Shown here: in pieces, positions 48,565-59,984 of the stretch
Numbering within the stretch: the first letter of the stretch is position 1
How the letters are laid out: the number at the start of each line of letters is the position of its first letter
Source: Methylovorus sp. MM2
Lineage (GTDB): Bacteria > Pseudomonadota > Gammaproteobacteria > Burkholderiales > Methylophilaceae
Direction of reading: 5' to 3'
Assembly: GCF_001648895.1 (NCBI RefSeq)
Contig: NZ_LXUF01000016.1
Span: 147,033-211,032, forward strand
DNA length: 64,000 nucleotides
The notes under the pieces: model-generated
The model's database searches: none
The model's input: only the letters and a program-made list of their open reading frames with translations
Told to the model about the DNA's origin: nothing
Program-made: the position numbers and the translations under genes

Positions 48565-49362
48565 ATGCTGATCGATACCCACTGTCATCTGGATGCAGGC
48601 GAATTTGATCACGACCGTGATCAGGTCGCTAAAGCCAGTCTGGATGCTGATGTCCGGCTCATTGTCGTACCAGCGGTTGAACGTAGTAATTTTGGTACTG
48701 TTTCCCAATTAGCAGAGCGTCATCCTCATTGTGCCTACGCGCTGGGTATTCACCCTTTATTCGTCCCCGATGCAAAAGAAGAAGACCTTGGCTATCTTAG
48801 GACTGCAATAGAGCAGGGCAACCCTGTCGCTGTGGGGGAGATCGGTCTCGATTTCTTTGTTGAAGGGTATGATCGTGAGCGGCAGGAATATTTTTTCATC
48901 GAGCAGCTAAAATTAGCGCGTGAGTTTGAATTACCGGTGATCTTACATGTGCGCCGCTCGGTGGATGATGTGCTTAAATATCTGCGCCGGATTAAGGTGA
49001 GTGGGGGTATTGCCCATGCATTTAATGGCAGTAGACAACAGGCAGATGCGTTCATCAAACTGGGCTTCAAGCTCGGTTTTGGTGGTGCGATGACCTATCC
49101 GCGTGCTTTAAAGATTCGTGATCTCGCCATTCATCTACCGTTGGAGGCGATTGTTCTCGAGACGGATTCTCCGGATATTCCGCCAGAATGGCTCGGGCAT
49201 CATGGCAGAAATAGTCCATATGAGTTGCCAAAAATTGCACAAGTATTAGCAGATTTACGGCAAATAAATCTGACTCAAGTGGCTGATACGACAACGAAGA
49301 ATGCCCTAAATGCATTGCCAAAATTAGCTCAGTTATGCACACCACCTCATGTGCTACTTTAA
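48565..49362 (+). CDS. TatD-family metal-dependent deoxyribonuclease
   Basis: 265 residues from the ATG at 48565 (AGGA eight bases upstream); a TTG at 48550 would add five residues. Metal ligands in DTHCHLD, VGEIGLDF, ILHVR, and LETDSPD of the TIM-barrel family. TatD enzymes are DNA exonuclease/endonucleases in DNA repair or degradation; it is unrelated to Tat export. Convergent with the TPR gene. Confidence 0.92.
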   Translation: MLIDTHCHLDAGEFDHDRDQVAKASLDADVRLIVVPAVERSNFGTVSQLAERHPHCAYALGIHPLFVPDAKEEDLGYLRTAIEQGNPVAVGEIGLDFFVEGYDRERQEYFFIEQLKLAREFELPVILHVRRSVDDVLKYLRRIKVSGGIAHAFNGSRQQADAFIKLGFKLGFGGAMTYPRALKIRDLAIHLPLEAIVLETDSPDIPPEWLGHHGRNSPYELPKIAQVLADLRQINLTQVADTTTKNALNALPKLAQLCTPPHVLL

Positions 49363-49387
49363 CTTTATTCAAAAAACCATAGCAATC

Positions 49388-49415
49388 CAATGACATACAG
49401 TAAGTCATTGATTTT
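49388..49415 (+). terminator. Possible terminator after tatD
   Basis: CAATGAC (49388-49394), nine-base loop, GTCATTG (49404-49410), then ATTTT. Weak. Confidence 0.4.
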
Positions 49416-49497
49416 AAATGTAAAAAAACTAGATTAAAAAATAGGCGTTTTGAAAATTTCCTTATGGAATCATTAGTTACATTTTTAAGTCACAGGT

Positions 49498-49528
49498 ATC
49501 CACAAAATTATCCACAGATTTTGTGGAT
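49498..49528. promoter_or_regulatory. Hairpin carrying a perfect DnaA box
   Basis: ATCCACAAAAT (49498-49508) and its exact complement (49518-49528) form an 11-bp stem whose loop completes the consensus DnaA box TTATCCACA (49508-49516). GTATCCACA at 49496-49504 and an inverted partial copy lie in the arms. No T run, so not a classical terminator. Between convergent tatD and TPR genes. Confidence 0.6.
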
Positions 49529-49543
49529 GTTTAAATATACTTT

Positions 49544-52441
49544 TTAGATCGTAGCTGCCATATCGCTGAGTCGTTCATTAATTGTTAGCATGACGTTCGT
49601 CCAATCTCCTATTCCCGTTTGCCTAATCAGGTTTGCACTTGGGTACCAGGGGGAGTCATTGCGATCTGCCATCCAGCGCCATTCACCTCCAAAACAGAGT
49701 AGTAGCCAGAGGGGGATACCCAGTGCACCTGCTAAATGAGCAGGTGCCGAGTCGATACAGATGAGCAGGTTTAAATTGCTCATGATTGCTGCAGTCTCAT
49801 CGAAATCGGTGAGCTCATCATCCAGCATAAGGACATTACGAAAACCACGTAATGTGACTAATTCATCTTCTGTCAGACTTTTTTGTAGAGAGATAAACTG
49901 GATGTGGGGGTTGGAAGTAAAGATCGGCAACAGCTCGTTTAATTTAATGGACCGGTTGTGGTCGTTTTTATGTTCCGGGTTACCACGCCATACAACGCCT
50001 ACGAGGATTTTTTTTGCAGGTAGCTGCGATCCCCAATGATACGCCAGAGAGGTATCTATGCTGAGGTAAGGTGTTATTTTAGGAATGTCCGCTTCTGAGA
50101 AACTTTTCATAGTTAAGGGTAGGCTCATTAGCGGGGTGCGGTAGTCTATGTTTTTAGGAGTTTCCTCTTTATCAATGATGTGAGCCTCAGGGAAGCTGCG
50201 TCTCATGATCTTTGTCAGAGGGCTGATCATCTGTACCCAGCAATTTATACCTTGTTCTATTAATGGCCTAATGTAGCGAGCCATTTGAATGGCATCGCCA
50301 AATCCTTGTTCATATTGAATCAGGAGATGCTTACCGCTGATGTCTGACTCACCTAGCCAGATTGGATAGGGGCAGCTCGTGATTGAGGTATCTGCATTTT
50401 TTGATAACCATCGTTGCTCATATCCTTTCCAGCCTGACTCAAAATTTCCTAGTGACAGGTTGAATAAACTCCGGTTCCATTGGCAGTCGATATAATCAGG
50501 TTGAATAGCTAGCGCCAGTTCGCAATGCTCCAATGCCTTGTCATATTGTTTCAGTGAGTTATATGTAGTGGCGAGGCTGCTGAGAATTTTATAGTCTTTA
50601 GGGTTTATAGCCAGCCCTTTATGATAAGCAATCAGGGCTTCATCAAAGCGGAATATTTCGCATAAGGCACCTCCAAGGTTGTCATAGGTTTCGGCGTGAT
50701 TTGGATTGAGGATAAGACTTTTTTGATACCAGGAGATTGCCTCGTCAAATCGACGCATCTTTGACAAGGTTGCGCCGAGATTGTTATGGGCTCTTTCATG
50801 GTCAGGTTGGTATGTGATGGCTCGCTCATAACTCTCATAAGCATCAGCATATCGTTCTTGCTTGTAATAAATACTACCTAAGTTGTAATGTGCTTCGGCA
50901 TAATCTGGCTGGATGGTAATTGCTTGTAGATAGCATACAATCGCCTGATCATACTTTTCAGTGGAGGCATGTAGTGTGCCCAAATTATTGTGGGCTTCCG
51001 CATTGTTTGGGTCTAGTTTCAGAGCCTGCTGATAGCTAAAAGCTGCATCGCCATATTGTTCGAGTGCTGTTTGAGTATTTCCCAGATTGTTAAATGTCTC
51101 GATGTAATCCGACTTAAGAAACAGTGCTTTTTTGTAATGTACGACGGCATTACCAAAATCTTTTAGTGCATTGTATGCGTTGCCTAGGTTGTTTTGTGCT
51201 TCGGGGAACTGCGGCCTGATGGCTAAGGCTTTTTCATAGCAATGTATTGCCTTATTGAATTTTCCTAGTGCGTAAAGGGCAATACCTAGATTGTAGTAAG
51301 CTTCGGCGAAGTCTCCCTGAATTGATATTGATTTTTCATATACCTCTATTGCTTTTTCATATTGCTTGAGCTCGCTGAATACATTGCCTAAGTTGCTATA
51401 TGTATCGGCGTTTTCAGGTTGAATGGTTAACAGTTGTTGGTAACAGGTTACCAAGTCCTCGAACCGCTTCAGTTGTAACAGGCATGAGGCGAGATGATGG
51501 TGAGCCTGGATATGGGTAGGATTGGTTGATAATGTTTTTTGGAAGTGAATAACCGCTTCTTCATACCTTGCTTGAGAGGCAAGCAGTTTCCCAAGTTGGT
51601 AATGTGCACGCCAAAATTCAGGGAATATCGAAATTGCTTTTAAATAAGACGTTGCAGCATCTTCAAGTCGCTTGAGTTTTCTTAGGGTATTGGCTTGGTT
51701 AAAATATGCTTCCGCATGGTTCGGTAGTAATGATATGGCCTTACTATAGCAGGCAAGAGCCTCATCATATCTTTTTAGCATTTGGTAAGTGCGGCCTAAC
51801 TGGTCCAGCAGGTGTGGGTGGTCAGGAAATATTGATAGTGCTTGTTGGTAGCATAAGGATGCCTCGTCAAAACGTTTGAGGTAAGACAGTGAAAGACCGA
51901 GATTGTTATAGGCGTCGATGGAGGTTTTCTCGGTAGATAAAACCTTACGGTAGTGCATAATCGCCTCTTCATGCTGATTGGAGGCATTGAGGGCGACACC
52001 AAGATTCAGTGATGCTTTGGCATATTCTGGATTTAACGTAAGAGCCATCTTGTAACATGCGATTGCTTTCTCAAAGTCTGCAAGCTCGCTAAGTGCTACG
52101 CCCATATTGAAGTGAGTTTCTGCTCGGTTTGGGTTTATGGAGGCTGATTTTTGGTAGCTATGGATGGCCTCATTAAAACGTCCAAGATTCCCTAAGGCTA
52201 ACCCCAAATTAAAATAAGCATCGGCAAAATCTGGTTTGATTGCGACGGCACGTTGAATTGAGTCCACCGATTTCATGTACTCCTTGATTTGTAGGTAGAT
52301 CACACCGAGTAGATGCCACGCATCTGGGTGATCGGGTATAAAATCTAGGAACTTTAAATAAAGCGACTCGGCATCTGATAGGTTGCCAGCCTGATGCAAA
52401 TCCAACGCACGGTTTAGAAGAGTATTGGCTGGGTCATTCAT
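49544..52441 (-). CDS. Giant TPR protein with C-terminal glycosyltransferase-like domain
   Basis: 965 residues. About 20 tandem 34-residue TPR units fill residues 1 to ~685, many with the consensus AEAxxNLG. The last ~275 residues begin NADTSITSCPYPIWLGESDISGKHLLIQYEQGFGDAIQMARYI and include VGVVWRGNPEHKNDHNRSI and ICIDSAPAHLAGALGIPLWLL, a GT-B domain like the heptosyltransferase (GT9) family that often follows TPRs. It may glycosylate a protein or polymer. Last gene on minus after three minor pseudopilin genes, 50 bases after the previous stop, so possibly part of the secretion operon and able to modify a secreted or pilin-like substrate (inference). Conserved TPR repeats may recombine. Confidence 0.9.
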   Translation of the reverse strand: MNDPANTLLNRALDLHQAGNLSDAESLYLKFLDFIPDHPDAWHLLGVIYLQIKEYMKSVDSIQRAVAIKPDFADAYFNLGLALGNLGRFNEAIHSYQKSASINPNRAETHFNMGVALSELADFEKAIACYKMALTLNPEYAKASLNLGVALNASNQHEEAIMHYRKVLSTEKTSIDAYNNLGLSLSYLKRFDEASLCYQQALSIFPDHPHLLDQLGRTYQMLKRYDEALACYSKAISLLPNHAEAYFNQANTLRKLKRLEDAATSYLKAISIFPEFWRAHYQLGKLLASQARYEEAVIHFQKTLSTNPTHIQAHHHLASCLLQLKRFEDLVTCYQQLLTIQPENADTYSNLGNVFSELKQYEKAIEVYEKSISIQGDFAEAYYNLGIALYALGKFNKAIHCYEKALAIRPQFPEAQNNLGNAYNALKDFGNAVVHYKKALFLKSDYIETFNNLGNTQTALEQYGDAAFSYQQALKLDPNNAEAHNNLGTLHASTEKYDQAIVCYLQAITIQPDYAEAHYNLGSIYYKQERYADAYESYERAITYQPDHERAHNNLGATLSKMRRFDEAISWYQKSLILNPNHAETYDNLGGALCEIFRFDEALIAYHKGLAINPKDYKILSSLATTYNSLKQYDKALEHCELALAIQPDYIDCQWNRSLFNLSLGNFESGWKGYEQRWLSKNADTSITSCPYPIWLGESDISGKHLLIQYEQGFGDAIQMARYIRPLIEQGINCWVQMISPLTKIMRRSFPEAHIIDKEETPKNIDYRTPLMSLPLTMKSFSEADIPKITPYLSIDTSLAYHWGSQLPAKKILVGVVWRGNPEHKNDHNRSIKLNELLPIFTSNPHIQFISLQKSLTEDELVTLRGFRNVLMLDDELTDFDETAAIMSNLNLLICIDSAPAHLAGALGIPLWLLLCFGGEWRWMADRNDSPWYPSANLIRQTGIGDWTNVMLTINERLSDMAATI

Positions 52442-52491
52442 TATTTAATCCTCCATTATCCTGTAGGGGCTAAAGTTTAAGTTTATGAAAC

Positions 52492-52995
52492 TTACTGATT
52501 GGTGGTGCTAGACTTGTCTATCGCTGCTAGTTCGGGAACATGCCCAAAAACCCATTCCCCGTAATTAGTTTTGTTTTCGAAAGTACTGTAGATGGGTGGA
52601 AAATTCCTAGTTTTGAACGGAGTGGCAATGGAAGTGCTGAATACGCCCATGATGCCACCTCCAGGCGCTTCATATCGTCCCCATACCTGGCTTTGGGTCA
52701 TTGGATCTTCATAGATTTTTCTAATGTAGCGCTTGGGTATGGGGAAACGATCGTCACGCAGTAATGCCTGAAGATTTTTGGGATATTGTTTTATCGGGCC
52801 AGGCGTTGCATTGTAATAATCGCGTATTGCCAGCCTAAATTTATCTCCTATCTTGAGTAGTTCCTGCTCGCGGTCACGTTGTCTTTGCTGGCTCCATATA
52901 TTTCCGGCTTCTGCTAGTGAGAATCCGATCACCATAATGACGATTAGCAGACCGATGAAGGTATAACCATGCTCTGTTGATCTACCAGTCTGCAT
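52492..52995 (-). CDS. Minor pseudopilin lacking Glu+5 (GspK-like position)
   Basis: 167 residues from ATG 52995 (AGGATGG upstream; earlier ATGs are poorly placed). Prepilin signature G10-YTFIG: cleavage after G10, and position +5 is Gly, not the usual Glu, as in tip pseudopilins of the GspK type. Followed by a hydrophobic helix (LLIVIMVIGFSLAEAG) and a small domain with RDREQELLKIGDKFRLAIRDYYN. Overlaps the preceding gene by 14 bases. Confidence 0.85.
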   Translation of the reverse strand: MQTGRSTEHGYTFIGLLIVIMVIGFSLAEAGNIWSQQRQRDREQELLKIGDKFRLAIRDYYNATPGPIKQYPKNLQALLRDDRFPIPKRYIRKIYEDPMTQSQVWGRYEAPGGGIMGVFSTSIATPFKTRNFPPIYSTFENKTNYGEWVFGHVPELAAIDKSSTTNQ

Positions 52996-53374
52996 AGTTG
53001 CTACCATCCTGAGCGATATCAGGCGAACCGCTGTGTACATCGTAAACATCACCATGCAGATATGGATCGGCTGGAGGTGAGGTGATCCAGGATTCTATGC
53101 TTTGGGTGATGGGGTCTTCCGGCACAGCCCGTAGGTATTTACGCTCTACCATCTCTTCAAGGGAGGATGGATATATGCCTCTGTCGCTATAGTATTTGTC
53201 AATCGCATCGCGCATGACAGAGAGGTCATGTCGCAAAGATACCTCTTTGGATCGCTCCACTGCTTCGAAGTAGCGTGGTGATACAAGACTGAGCAGGGTG
53301 GCGATAATGGTCAGTACGACGAGCACTTCAATCAGCGTAAAACCGTGTGTTGGTTTTGAATGCATAGTTACCAC
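52982..53374 (-). CDS. Minor pseudopilin (GspG/H-like)
   Basis: 130 residues. MVTMHSKPTHG followed by FTLIEVLVVLTIIATLLSLV: type IV prepilin leader cut after G11, with Glu+5. Short globular domain with RDAIDKYYSDRGIYPSSLEEMV and REDPITQ-like core. Its start overlaps the preceding pseudopilin gene by seven bases. Confidence 0.9.
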   Translation of the reverse strand: MVTMHSKPTHGFTLIEVLVVLTIIATLLSLVSPRYFEAVERSKEVSLRHDLSVMRDAIDKYYSDRGIYPSSLEEMVERKYLRAVPEDPITQSIESWITSPPADPYLHGDVYDVHSGSPDIAQDGSNYADW

Positions 53375-53856
53375 TCACGGTAGGGGCGTTCATTCAACCC
53401 AATATCTTGAGAGGATGAGTAAACGTCGTAGATATCGTCCCCTTCTTTCGGCTCATCAAATGAGCTGGCATAACTACGCTTTCTCCATGTCTGTTCGGCA
53501 GAGATATCTAGGTCTGTTGAAAATGGGTCACGGGGAATACTGCGTAGGAAATATATCTTTTGTTTGTTGGGGTCGCGCTTGTTTTCTACACCCTCCACTA
53601 ATGTTCTCAAGGAGGCTGGATATCCAGATTGACCGGGGGTCTTCTTGATAAATCCTTCATCCACCGCTCTTTTATAGGCATCGATGGCATCGCGTATTTG
53701 CCAAAGGCTACGCTTCAGTTCCTGTTCCTTATCACGCTTTACGGTCAATTGCATGACAGGTGCTGCCGAAGTTAGTATCAACGCTAGCAGGGATAGCGTG
53801 ACCAGTAGCTCGATCAGCGTGAACCCTCGTAATATGTAAGTTCTTTTAAACATCAT
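53368..53856 (-). CDS. Minor pseudopilin (GspG/H-like)
   Basis: 162 residues. ILRG followed by FTLIELLVTLSLLALILTSAAP: prepilin leader cut after G11, with Glu+5. The body has RDKEQELKRSLWQIRDAIDAYKRAVDEG, also seen in the two neighbouring pseudopilins, so the three form a related set. Overlaps the secretin stop by one base. Confidence 0.9.
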   Translation of the reverse strand: MMFKRTYILRGFTLIELLVTLSLLALILTSAAPVMQLTVKRDKEQELKRSLWQIRDAIDAYKRAVDEGFIKKTPGQSGYPASLRTLVEGVENKRDPNKQKIYFLRSIPRDPFSTDLDISAEQTWRKRSYASSFDEPKEGDDIYDVYSSSQDIGLNERPYREW

Positions 53857-55814
53857 TACATCGGATTCCCGTTATTGTCGGGGCTGGATATATCGTCTAT
53901 CGGTTTCATTGCAGCACGATCTGCACGGTTATCCTGGCTTGTCTGTGGAGAAGGTTGCGGAGGTGGAGGGGTATAGTCTGACGAAACTTGGCGCCCTGAG
54001 TTTGTCGATTTGCCAGTAGGCATGTTGCGATCTACGCCGACAGGAAAGGTCGTGTACACAGCATCGGCGGGTATGATATTGCTGATGATGCGTGGTGTTA
54101 TCAGCAAGGCGATTTCTTTCTTGCGGCGATCTGTATTTTTGTCCGTAAACAGTCTGCCGATCAGAGGCAGCCCGGCTAATCCAGGCACTTTGTTAGATAT
54201 CTTCTGCTCGTCATCACGGAACAGTCCAGCTAACACTTGGGTTTCGCCATTTTTCAGGCGAAGGATGGTGTTGGCGTTTCGTGTGCCTATGGTGTAAGTA
54301 ACGGTGCCGCTGCTGGATGTGAGTTGGTCAGTCTGGTTACTGACTTCCATGCCGACCTTGATCGATACCTCATCATTGAGCAGGATAGTAGGTTCTACAT
54401 CGAGTTTGATACCTACTTCAATGTAGTTGACCGATTGTGAGACGAAACCGGTGGCATTGGCGATACTAGTCAGTACGGGGATACGGTCACCGACATGAAT
54501 CTTTGCCTTTTCTCGGTTCTTGACCCGAATATGCGGATTGGCGAGCAGGTTAGTGTCAGTGTCCTGCTGTAATAGATTAAGTGCCAGTACGGGGTCGCTG
54601 ATGCTGAAAACACCAAGGTCTGAGTTGAAATTATTGAGCTCGCGTACAGTGAGTTTTCCCGGAGTCAGAGTCGTTGTGCCATTGACGGTAGGTCTGCCCT
54701 GTACACCGACGCTAGCTTGAGTGGGATATCTTATGCCGATGGCTTCTAGGCTCTTGCGGTTTATTTCCAGTACTTCGACTTCGAGCATGACCTCTGGGTC
54801 CGCCATGTCTTGGGAGGTGATAAGCTTTTCTGCCGTGCGGATGGCTTCGGCGGTATCACGCATGACCAGCGTGTTCAGTTTCTCGTCAATATAGATGTCC
54901 TTGGTCTTTAGCACGGTTTTGAGGAGTGCCATAACTTTCTTGGCATCGGTATTCGCTAGGTAAAAACTACGTACGAACATCTCCTGATACTCTTGACTGC
55001 GGCTGAGTGGGTATATCAGTAGCGTGTTGTCATTGAGCACCTTCTTGGCTAGTTGGTTGCTTGTGAGCAGGACTTCGATAGCATCTTCTATGGAGGTATT
55101 GCGCACGAAAATGCTGATAGGTTGTTCTGTCCTTAGCTCCTGATCATAGATGAAGTTGACATTAGCCACCCGAGAGATGAACTCGAATACGGATTTGACG
55201 GGGATATCCTTGAATTCTAGGGTAATCGGTTTGCTGAATGCCGATTTGATTTGAGGCGTGCTGATGACCTTGTCTATCCGCCTTTGCTCTATGCGTTCGT
55301 AAAGTGCACGTGCTGACTGATTTGTAGCCTCTTCTGCCAGAATTGCTCGTACGATGTTTTGCGCGCCATCGGGGTTATTCGCATTAAATAGCTCTTGGGC
55401 AGTAGCTGTCATTGTTTCATGTCGCTGCCCGATGGTTAGCGATCTTATGCCATCCTGCGCGCGCTGGTTTTCCGGATCCATCGCCAATGCACGTAGATAG
55501 GTAGTCTCAGCAACACTCCATTGTCGTTGTTGCCTCTGGAGATCACCTTCTTTCAGTAGAATAGCCAGTTGCAGATCTTGCTGATGTTTAAGATAACCGC
55601 GGTATTCTGGATTTTCTGGAAAGGTGCGTACCAGTATCTTTAGCCTATCGATACCTTCGCTCACCTTTCCTGCGTTGATCAATTCTTTGGCCTGCTGGTA
55701 CTCTGTGTTGCTCTGCTGTAATTTATATTCCTGTGTCGAGCAAGCGCATAGGGTGCCAGCTATGACTAAGACACATGTTAGAACTGTCATATTGCGGGTG
55801 CAGGGTAAATTCAA
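53856..55814 (-). CDS. gspD: Outer-membrane secretin, lipoprotein type (GspD/MshL-like)
   Basis: 652 residues. Lipobox LCACS (lipidation cysteine near residue 25), a TPR-like N-terminal domain (about 35-150), secretin N domains (ITLEFKDIPVKSVFEFISRVANVNFIYD), then the secretin barrel with VEVLEINRKSLEAIGIRYP, and GLFRDDEQKISNKVPGLAGLPLIGRLFT. C-terminal low-complexity Pro/Ser/Asn tail. A lipid anchor and N-terminal TPR segment set it apart from classical GspD and resemble MshL/PilQ-like secretins. Overlaps the PilP-like gene by four bases. Confidence 0.93.
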   Translation of the reverse strand: MNLPCTRNMTVLTCVLVIAGTLCACSTQEYKLQQSNTEYQQAKELINAGKVSEGIDRLKILVRTFPENPEYRGYLKHQQDLQLAILLKEGDLQRQQRQWSVAETTYLRALAMDPENQRAQDGIRSLTIGQRHETMTATAQELFNANNPDGAQNIVRAILAEEATNQSARALYERIEQRRIDKVISTPQIKSAFSKPITLEFKDIPVKSVFEFISRVANVNFIYDQELRTEQPISIFVRNTSIEDAIEVLLTSNQLAKKVLNDNTLLIYPLSRSQEYQEMFVRSFYLANTDAKKVMALLKTVLKTKDIYIDEKLNTLVMRDTAEAIRTAEKLITSQDMADPEVMLEVEVLEINRKSLEAIGIRYPTQASVGVQGRPTVNGTTTLTPGKLTVRELNNFNSDLGVFSISDPVLALNLLQQDTDTNLLANPHIRVKNREKAKIHVGDRIPVLTSIANATGFVSQSVNYIEVGIKLDVEPTILLNDEVSIKVGMEVSNQTDQLTSSSGTVTYTIGTRNANTILRLKNGETQVLAGLFRDDEQKISNKVPGLAGLPLIGRLFTDKNTDRRKKEIALLITPRIISNIIPADAVYTTFPVGVDRNMPTGKSTNSGRQVSSDYTPPPPQPSPQTSQDNRADRAAMKPIDDISSPDNNGNPM

Positions 55815-56314
55815 TTTACTTCTCCGATCGACATGGGGACTTCAGCCTGTAGTGGCTTATAGCTCAAGATCATTTGCGGGGGGCGTATGGTTTTTATTTG
55901 CCATTTTCCGAGAGCGTCGCCCTCACGGACGACATAGTTTCTGCCATTCTTCGTGAGAAAGACGATGTAGTGACCGTCTTCTTCCAGCTTCCCGGCATAC
56001 GTATAAGGAATGGTCGGCACTTGTTCTTGCAACGGTATGGATATGGCTTCCTGAGTTTGCACTGCCACTGGCATATCGGTATTGAAAAGATTGCTTGGTA
56101 GCTCATCTGTTTTGGGGCGTAATAGGGTATCCATGTTGAACTCATCGGTGATTGCTATTGGTGGCGCAGGAGCACGCGAATTGGTCGGGGGGCGTTTTAC
56201 AATGAGGACATCTCCGGCTTTATCCTCAGTGAAAGAAATCCAAGCTGTGGCGCTAAGTGTTATCGCTAATAGCATCCATATACCGTATTGCTTGATGAGT
56301 GATTGCAAATTCAC
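55811..56314 (-). CDS. PilP/GspC-like periplasmic linker
   Basis: 167 residues. N-terminal membrane anchor (IWMLLAITLSATAWISF), Pro-rich linker (about 45-110), and a C-terminal beta domain PYTYAGKLEEDGHYIVFLTKNGRNYVVREGDALGKWQI typical of PilP/GspC HR domains, which connect the inner-membrane platform to the secretin. Four-base overlap with the secretin gene. Confidence 0.85.
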   Translation of the reverse strand: MNLQSLIKQYGIWMLLAITLSATAWISFTEDKAGDVLIVKRPPTNSRAPAPPIAITDEFNMDTLLRPKTDELPSNLFNTDMPVAVQTQEAISIPLQEQVPTIPYTYAGKLEEDGHYIVFLTKNGRNYVVREGDALGKWQIKTIRPPQMILSYKPLQAEVPMSIGEVN

Positions 56315-56877
56315 TGTTGCTGCTCTTTGCCGAGGTAAATAGTGAATCTCAGCCTAGCCTCTATTGTTTCTGCGCTGATATCCTGACGTTTGAAGGTAAT
56401 CTCGTTTAATGCAGCGGCGGGGAGAGTATTCAATACCTGATTGGTGAATTTCCGGATGTTCACATAACTCCCGCTTATCGGCATGGTGATCTGATATCTT
56501 GAAAAGGCAGCTTGGCTGTTGCGTGTGAGTGCATAATCAGCTTTATCTACAGTCAATTCATTATCGTTGGCAGCAACAAGAATCGTGGCAAGCAGATTAG
56601 TTGTCTGGTGTTCGGCAGGTAAAAAAAGATAAAAGGTATTGAGAGATGCCTGCGGTGAGCGGTCTATCCACTTGCCTTGGTGCTGTGGAATCTCTATGCG
56701 AAGTTTTTCGACTTCACGCGACAATTGATCAAGCTTGTCAGTCTTCGGTAGCACGATGGTGAGTGCTAGTGTCGCGCTACCCAGAAGCATGGTGATCCCG
56801 CTCAACCCTTGCCAGCCAAACTGTCGCGCGTGATATTGTAACCAGCGTGATAATGGTTGTTTCTTTATATCCTCCAT
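56311..56877 (-). CDS. PilO/GspM-like inner-membrane platform protein
   Basis: 188 residues. One membrane span (SGITMLLGSATLALTIVL), a coiled coil (QLSREVEKLRIEI) and a ferredoxin-like domain. Its pairing with a PilN-like gene is the PilN/PilO or GspL/M arrangement. Overlaps neighbours on both sides. Confidence 0.82.
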   Translation of the reverse strand: MEDIKKQPLSRWLQYHARQFGWQGLSGITMLLGSATLALTIVLPKTDKLDQLSREVEKLRIEIPQHQGKWIDRSPQASLNTFYLFLPAEHQTTNLLATILVAANDNELTVDKADYALTRNSQAAFSRYQITMPISGSYVNIRKFTNQVLNTLPAAALNEITFKRQDISAETIEARLRFTIYLGKEQQQ

Positions 56878-57395
56878 ACGGCCTCCACTAAAAAACGTAT
56901 AGGCATGGGGCCTTCTTTCGTATGCTCGTGTGTTAGCAGGAAGACATCTTTTAACGCGGCCTGTTTTTCCAGACTGCTTATATATTCCAGCATGACATGT
57001 GTATCTGTTGCTTCTGCGGTAATGCGTAGCTTCCGTTGTCGAGCATTAGGTTCGACCGATATCAGTTTCACCTCTGGCGTGCTGATACTTTCCAGTGTTT
57101 TGAACAGCACTTGCCACGGTAGAGCAAGCTCTGCCATGACGGTTTTTACTGCGGCTATTTCATCACGCTTTCCTGAATTTTGATCTTTAGTAGATTGCTG
57201 TGCGCTTATGCTTGGTTGCTTGAGTTGAAGGGCATCTTTTTCCAAAGCGGTGTTACGTTGACTAATGTGTTCTAAGGTGATGAGTAGAGCGATAACGCTG
57301 AAAGCACCAGCAAACAAGAGGAAGTAAGACAGTGGATGAGCATAATGCGAAGTGGCGGCATGGTTGATGTATATGCGTTTCAACATTAGACCCAC
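56865..57395 (-). CDS. PilN-like inner-membrane platform protein
   Basis: 176 residues. Short N-terminal cytoplasmic segment (MLKRIYINHAATS), membrane span (LSYFLLFAGAFSVIALLITLEHI), a coiled coil and a ferredoxin-like domain (VKLISVEPNARQRKLRITAEATDTHVMLEYISSLE). Typical PilN layout, partner of the next gene. Confidence 0.82.
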   Translation of the reverse strand: MGLMLKRIYINHAATSHYAHPLSYFLLFAGAFSVIALLITLEHISQRNTALEKDALQLKQPSISAQQSTKDQNSGKRDEIAAVKTVMAELALPWQVLFKTLESISTPEVKLISVEPNARQRKLRITAEATDTHVMLEYISSLEKQAALKDVFLLTHEHTKEGPMPIRFLVEAVWRI

Positions 57396-58274
57396 CTCAA
57401 GATGCTTGGGATAGGCTTGCGATCAGCTTGGCTATGATGGAGCGGAACCGTTGATATTTTGCGCCCAGGTAGCGACGAGATCGTATCGAACTCTCCCGAC
57501 TCCACCCAGTAAGCCAGAATAGGCCAGTGGATAGCATCAATGCCTGTCATGATAGTTTCTCGCTGGATTAATGCCTCTAGCTGTACTGATAAATCATCTT
57601 CTGTTGCATGGCTTTTTAACGAGCGCCATTGATTGTTTTCAATTAAACCGAGGCATAGCCGACCTTGCTCTAGTGTGACTATCCAGAACGAGTCATTTGC
57701 TGCTTTTCTGCTGATATCCTGCCGTAATTCGTTCATTGCTATCATCAGATGTGGATATATGTACTTGATGGACATGTGAGCATCTTGGAAAGCAGCTTGC
57801 ACGGCTCCTAGCAGTGCGGTACTTATCCCACTTGCCAGCGATGTTTGTCCATATCCACCGGGGTTCAGGCGAATGTCCCACAGCTTTGCTGGTTCGCCGT
57901 ACGCTATGGCAAAACAATGGTGTAAATAAGCTTGTCGTTCTGCTGCGTTTGCTAGGTTCTCATTCCAAGGGATAACTGCATATCGGCAAAAGTGGCTTGA
58001 AAGTGCGATATGAGCATCAGTATTTTGCCACTGTGTATTGTGTAATGTTTGACGCAAAGTGTAGATGGCAGGCTGCCAGATATCGTCGTAACTGTATTGG
58101 TTACCCACTATCTTAGAACCTGCATTTGAATCTGTTAATGTGGAGTTCACAGGAATTATTTGCTTAACGACCACCTCTTTCGTGAGCCTGCGCTTTATGC
58201 GTGATAGCACGAGTTGGTGTGGCTGGATGAATATCCGAAGCTCGTCTCGCACGGCGGGATTAAGGCGCAGGAAT

Positions 58275-58294
<20 letters not shown>
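57386..58294 (-). CDS. PilM-like actin-fold protein (GspL cytoplasmic-type)
   Basis: 302 residues, no membrane span. Segments such as VALSSHFCRYAVIPWNE and RLCLGLIENNQWRSLKSHA fit the ASKHA fold of PilM/MshI. It probably anchors the ATPase to the PilN-like protein. Overlaps gspE by 20 bases and pilN-like by ten. Confidence 0.8.
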
Positions 58295-59980
<1,686 letters not shown>

Positions 59981-59984
<4 letters not shown>

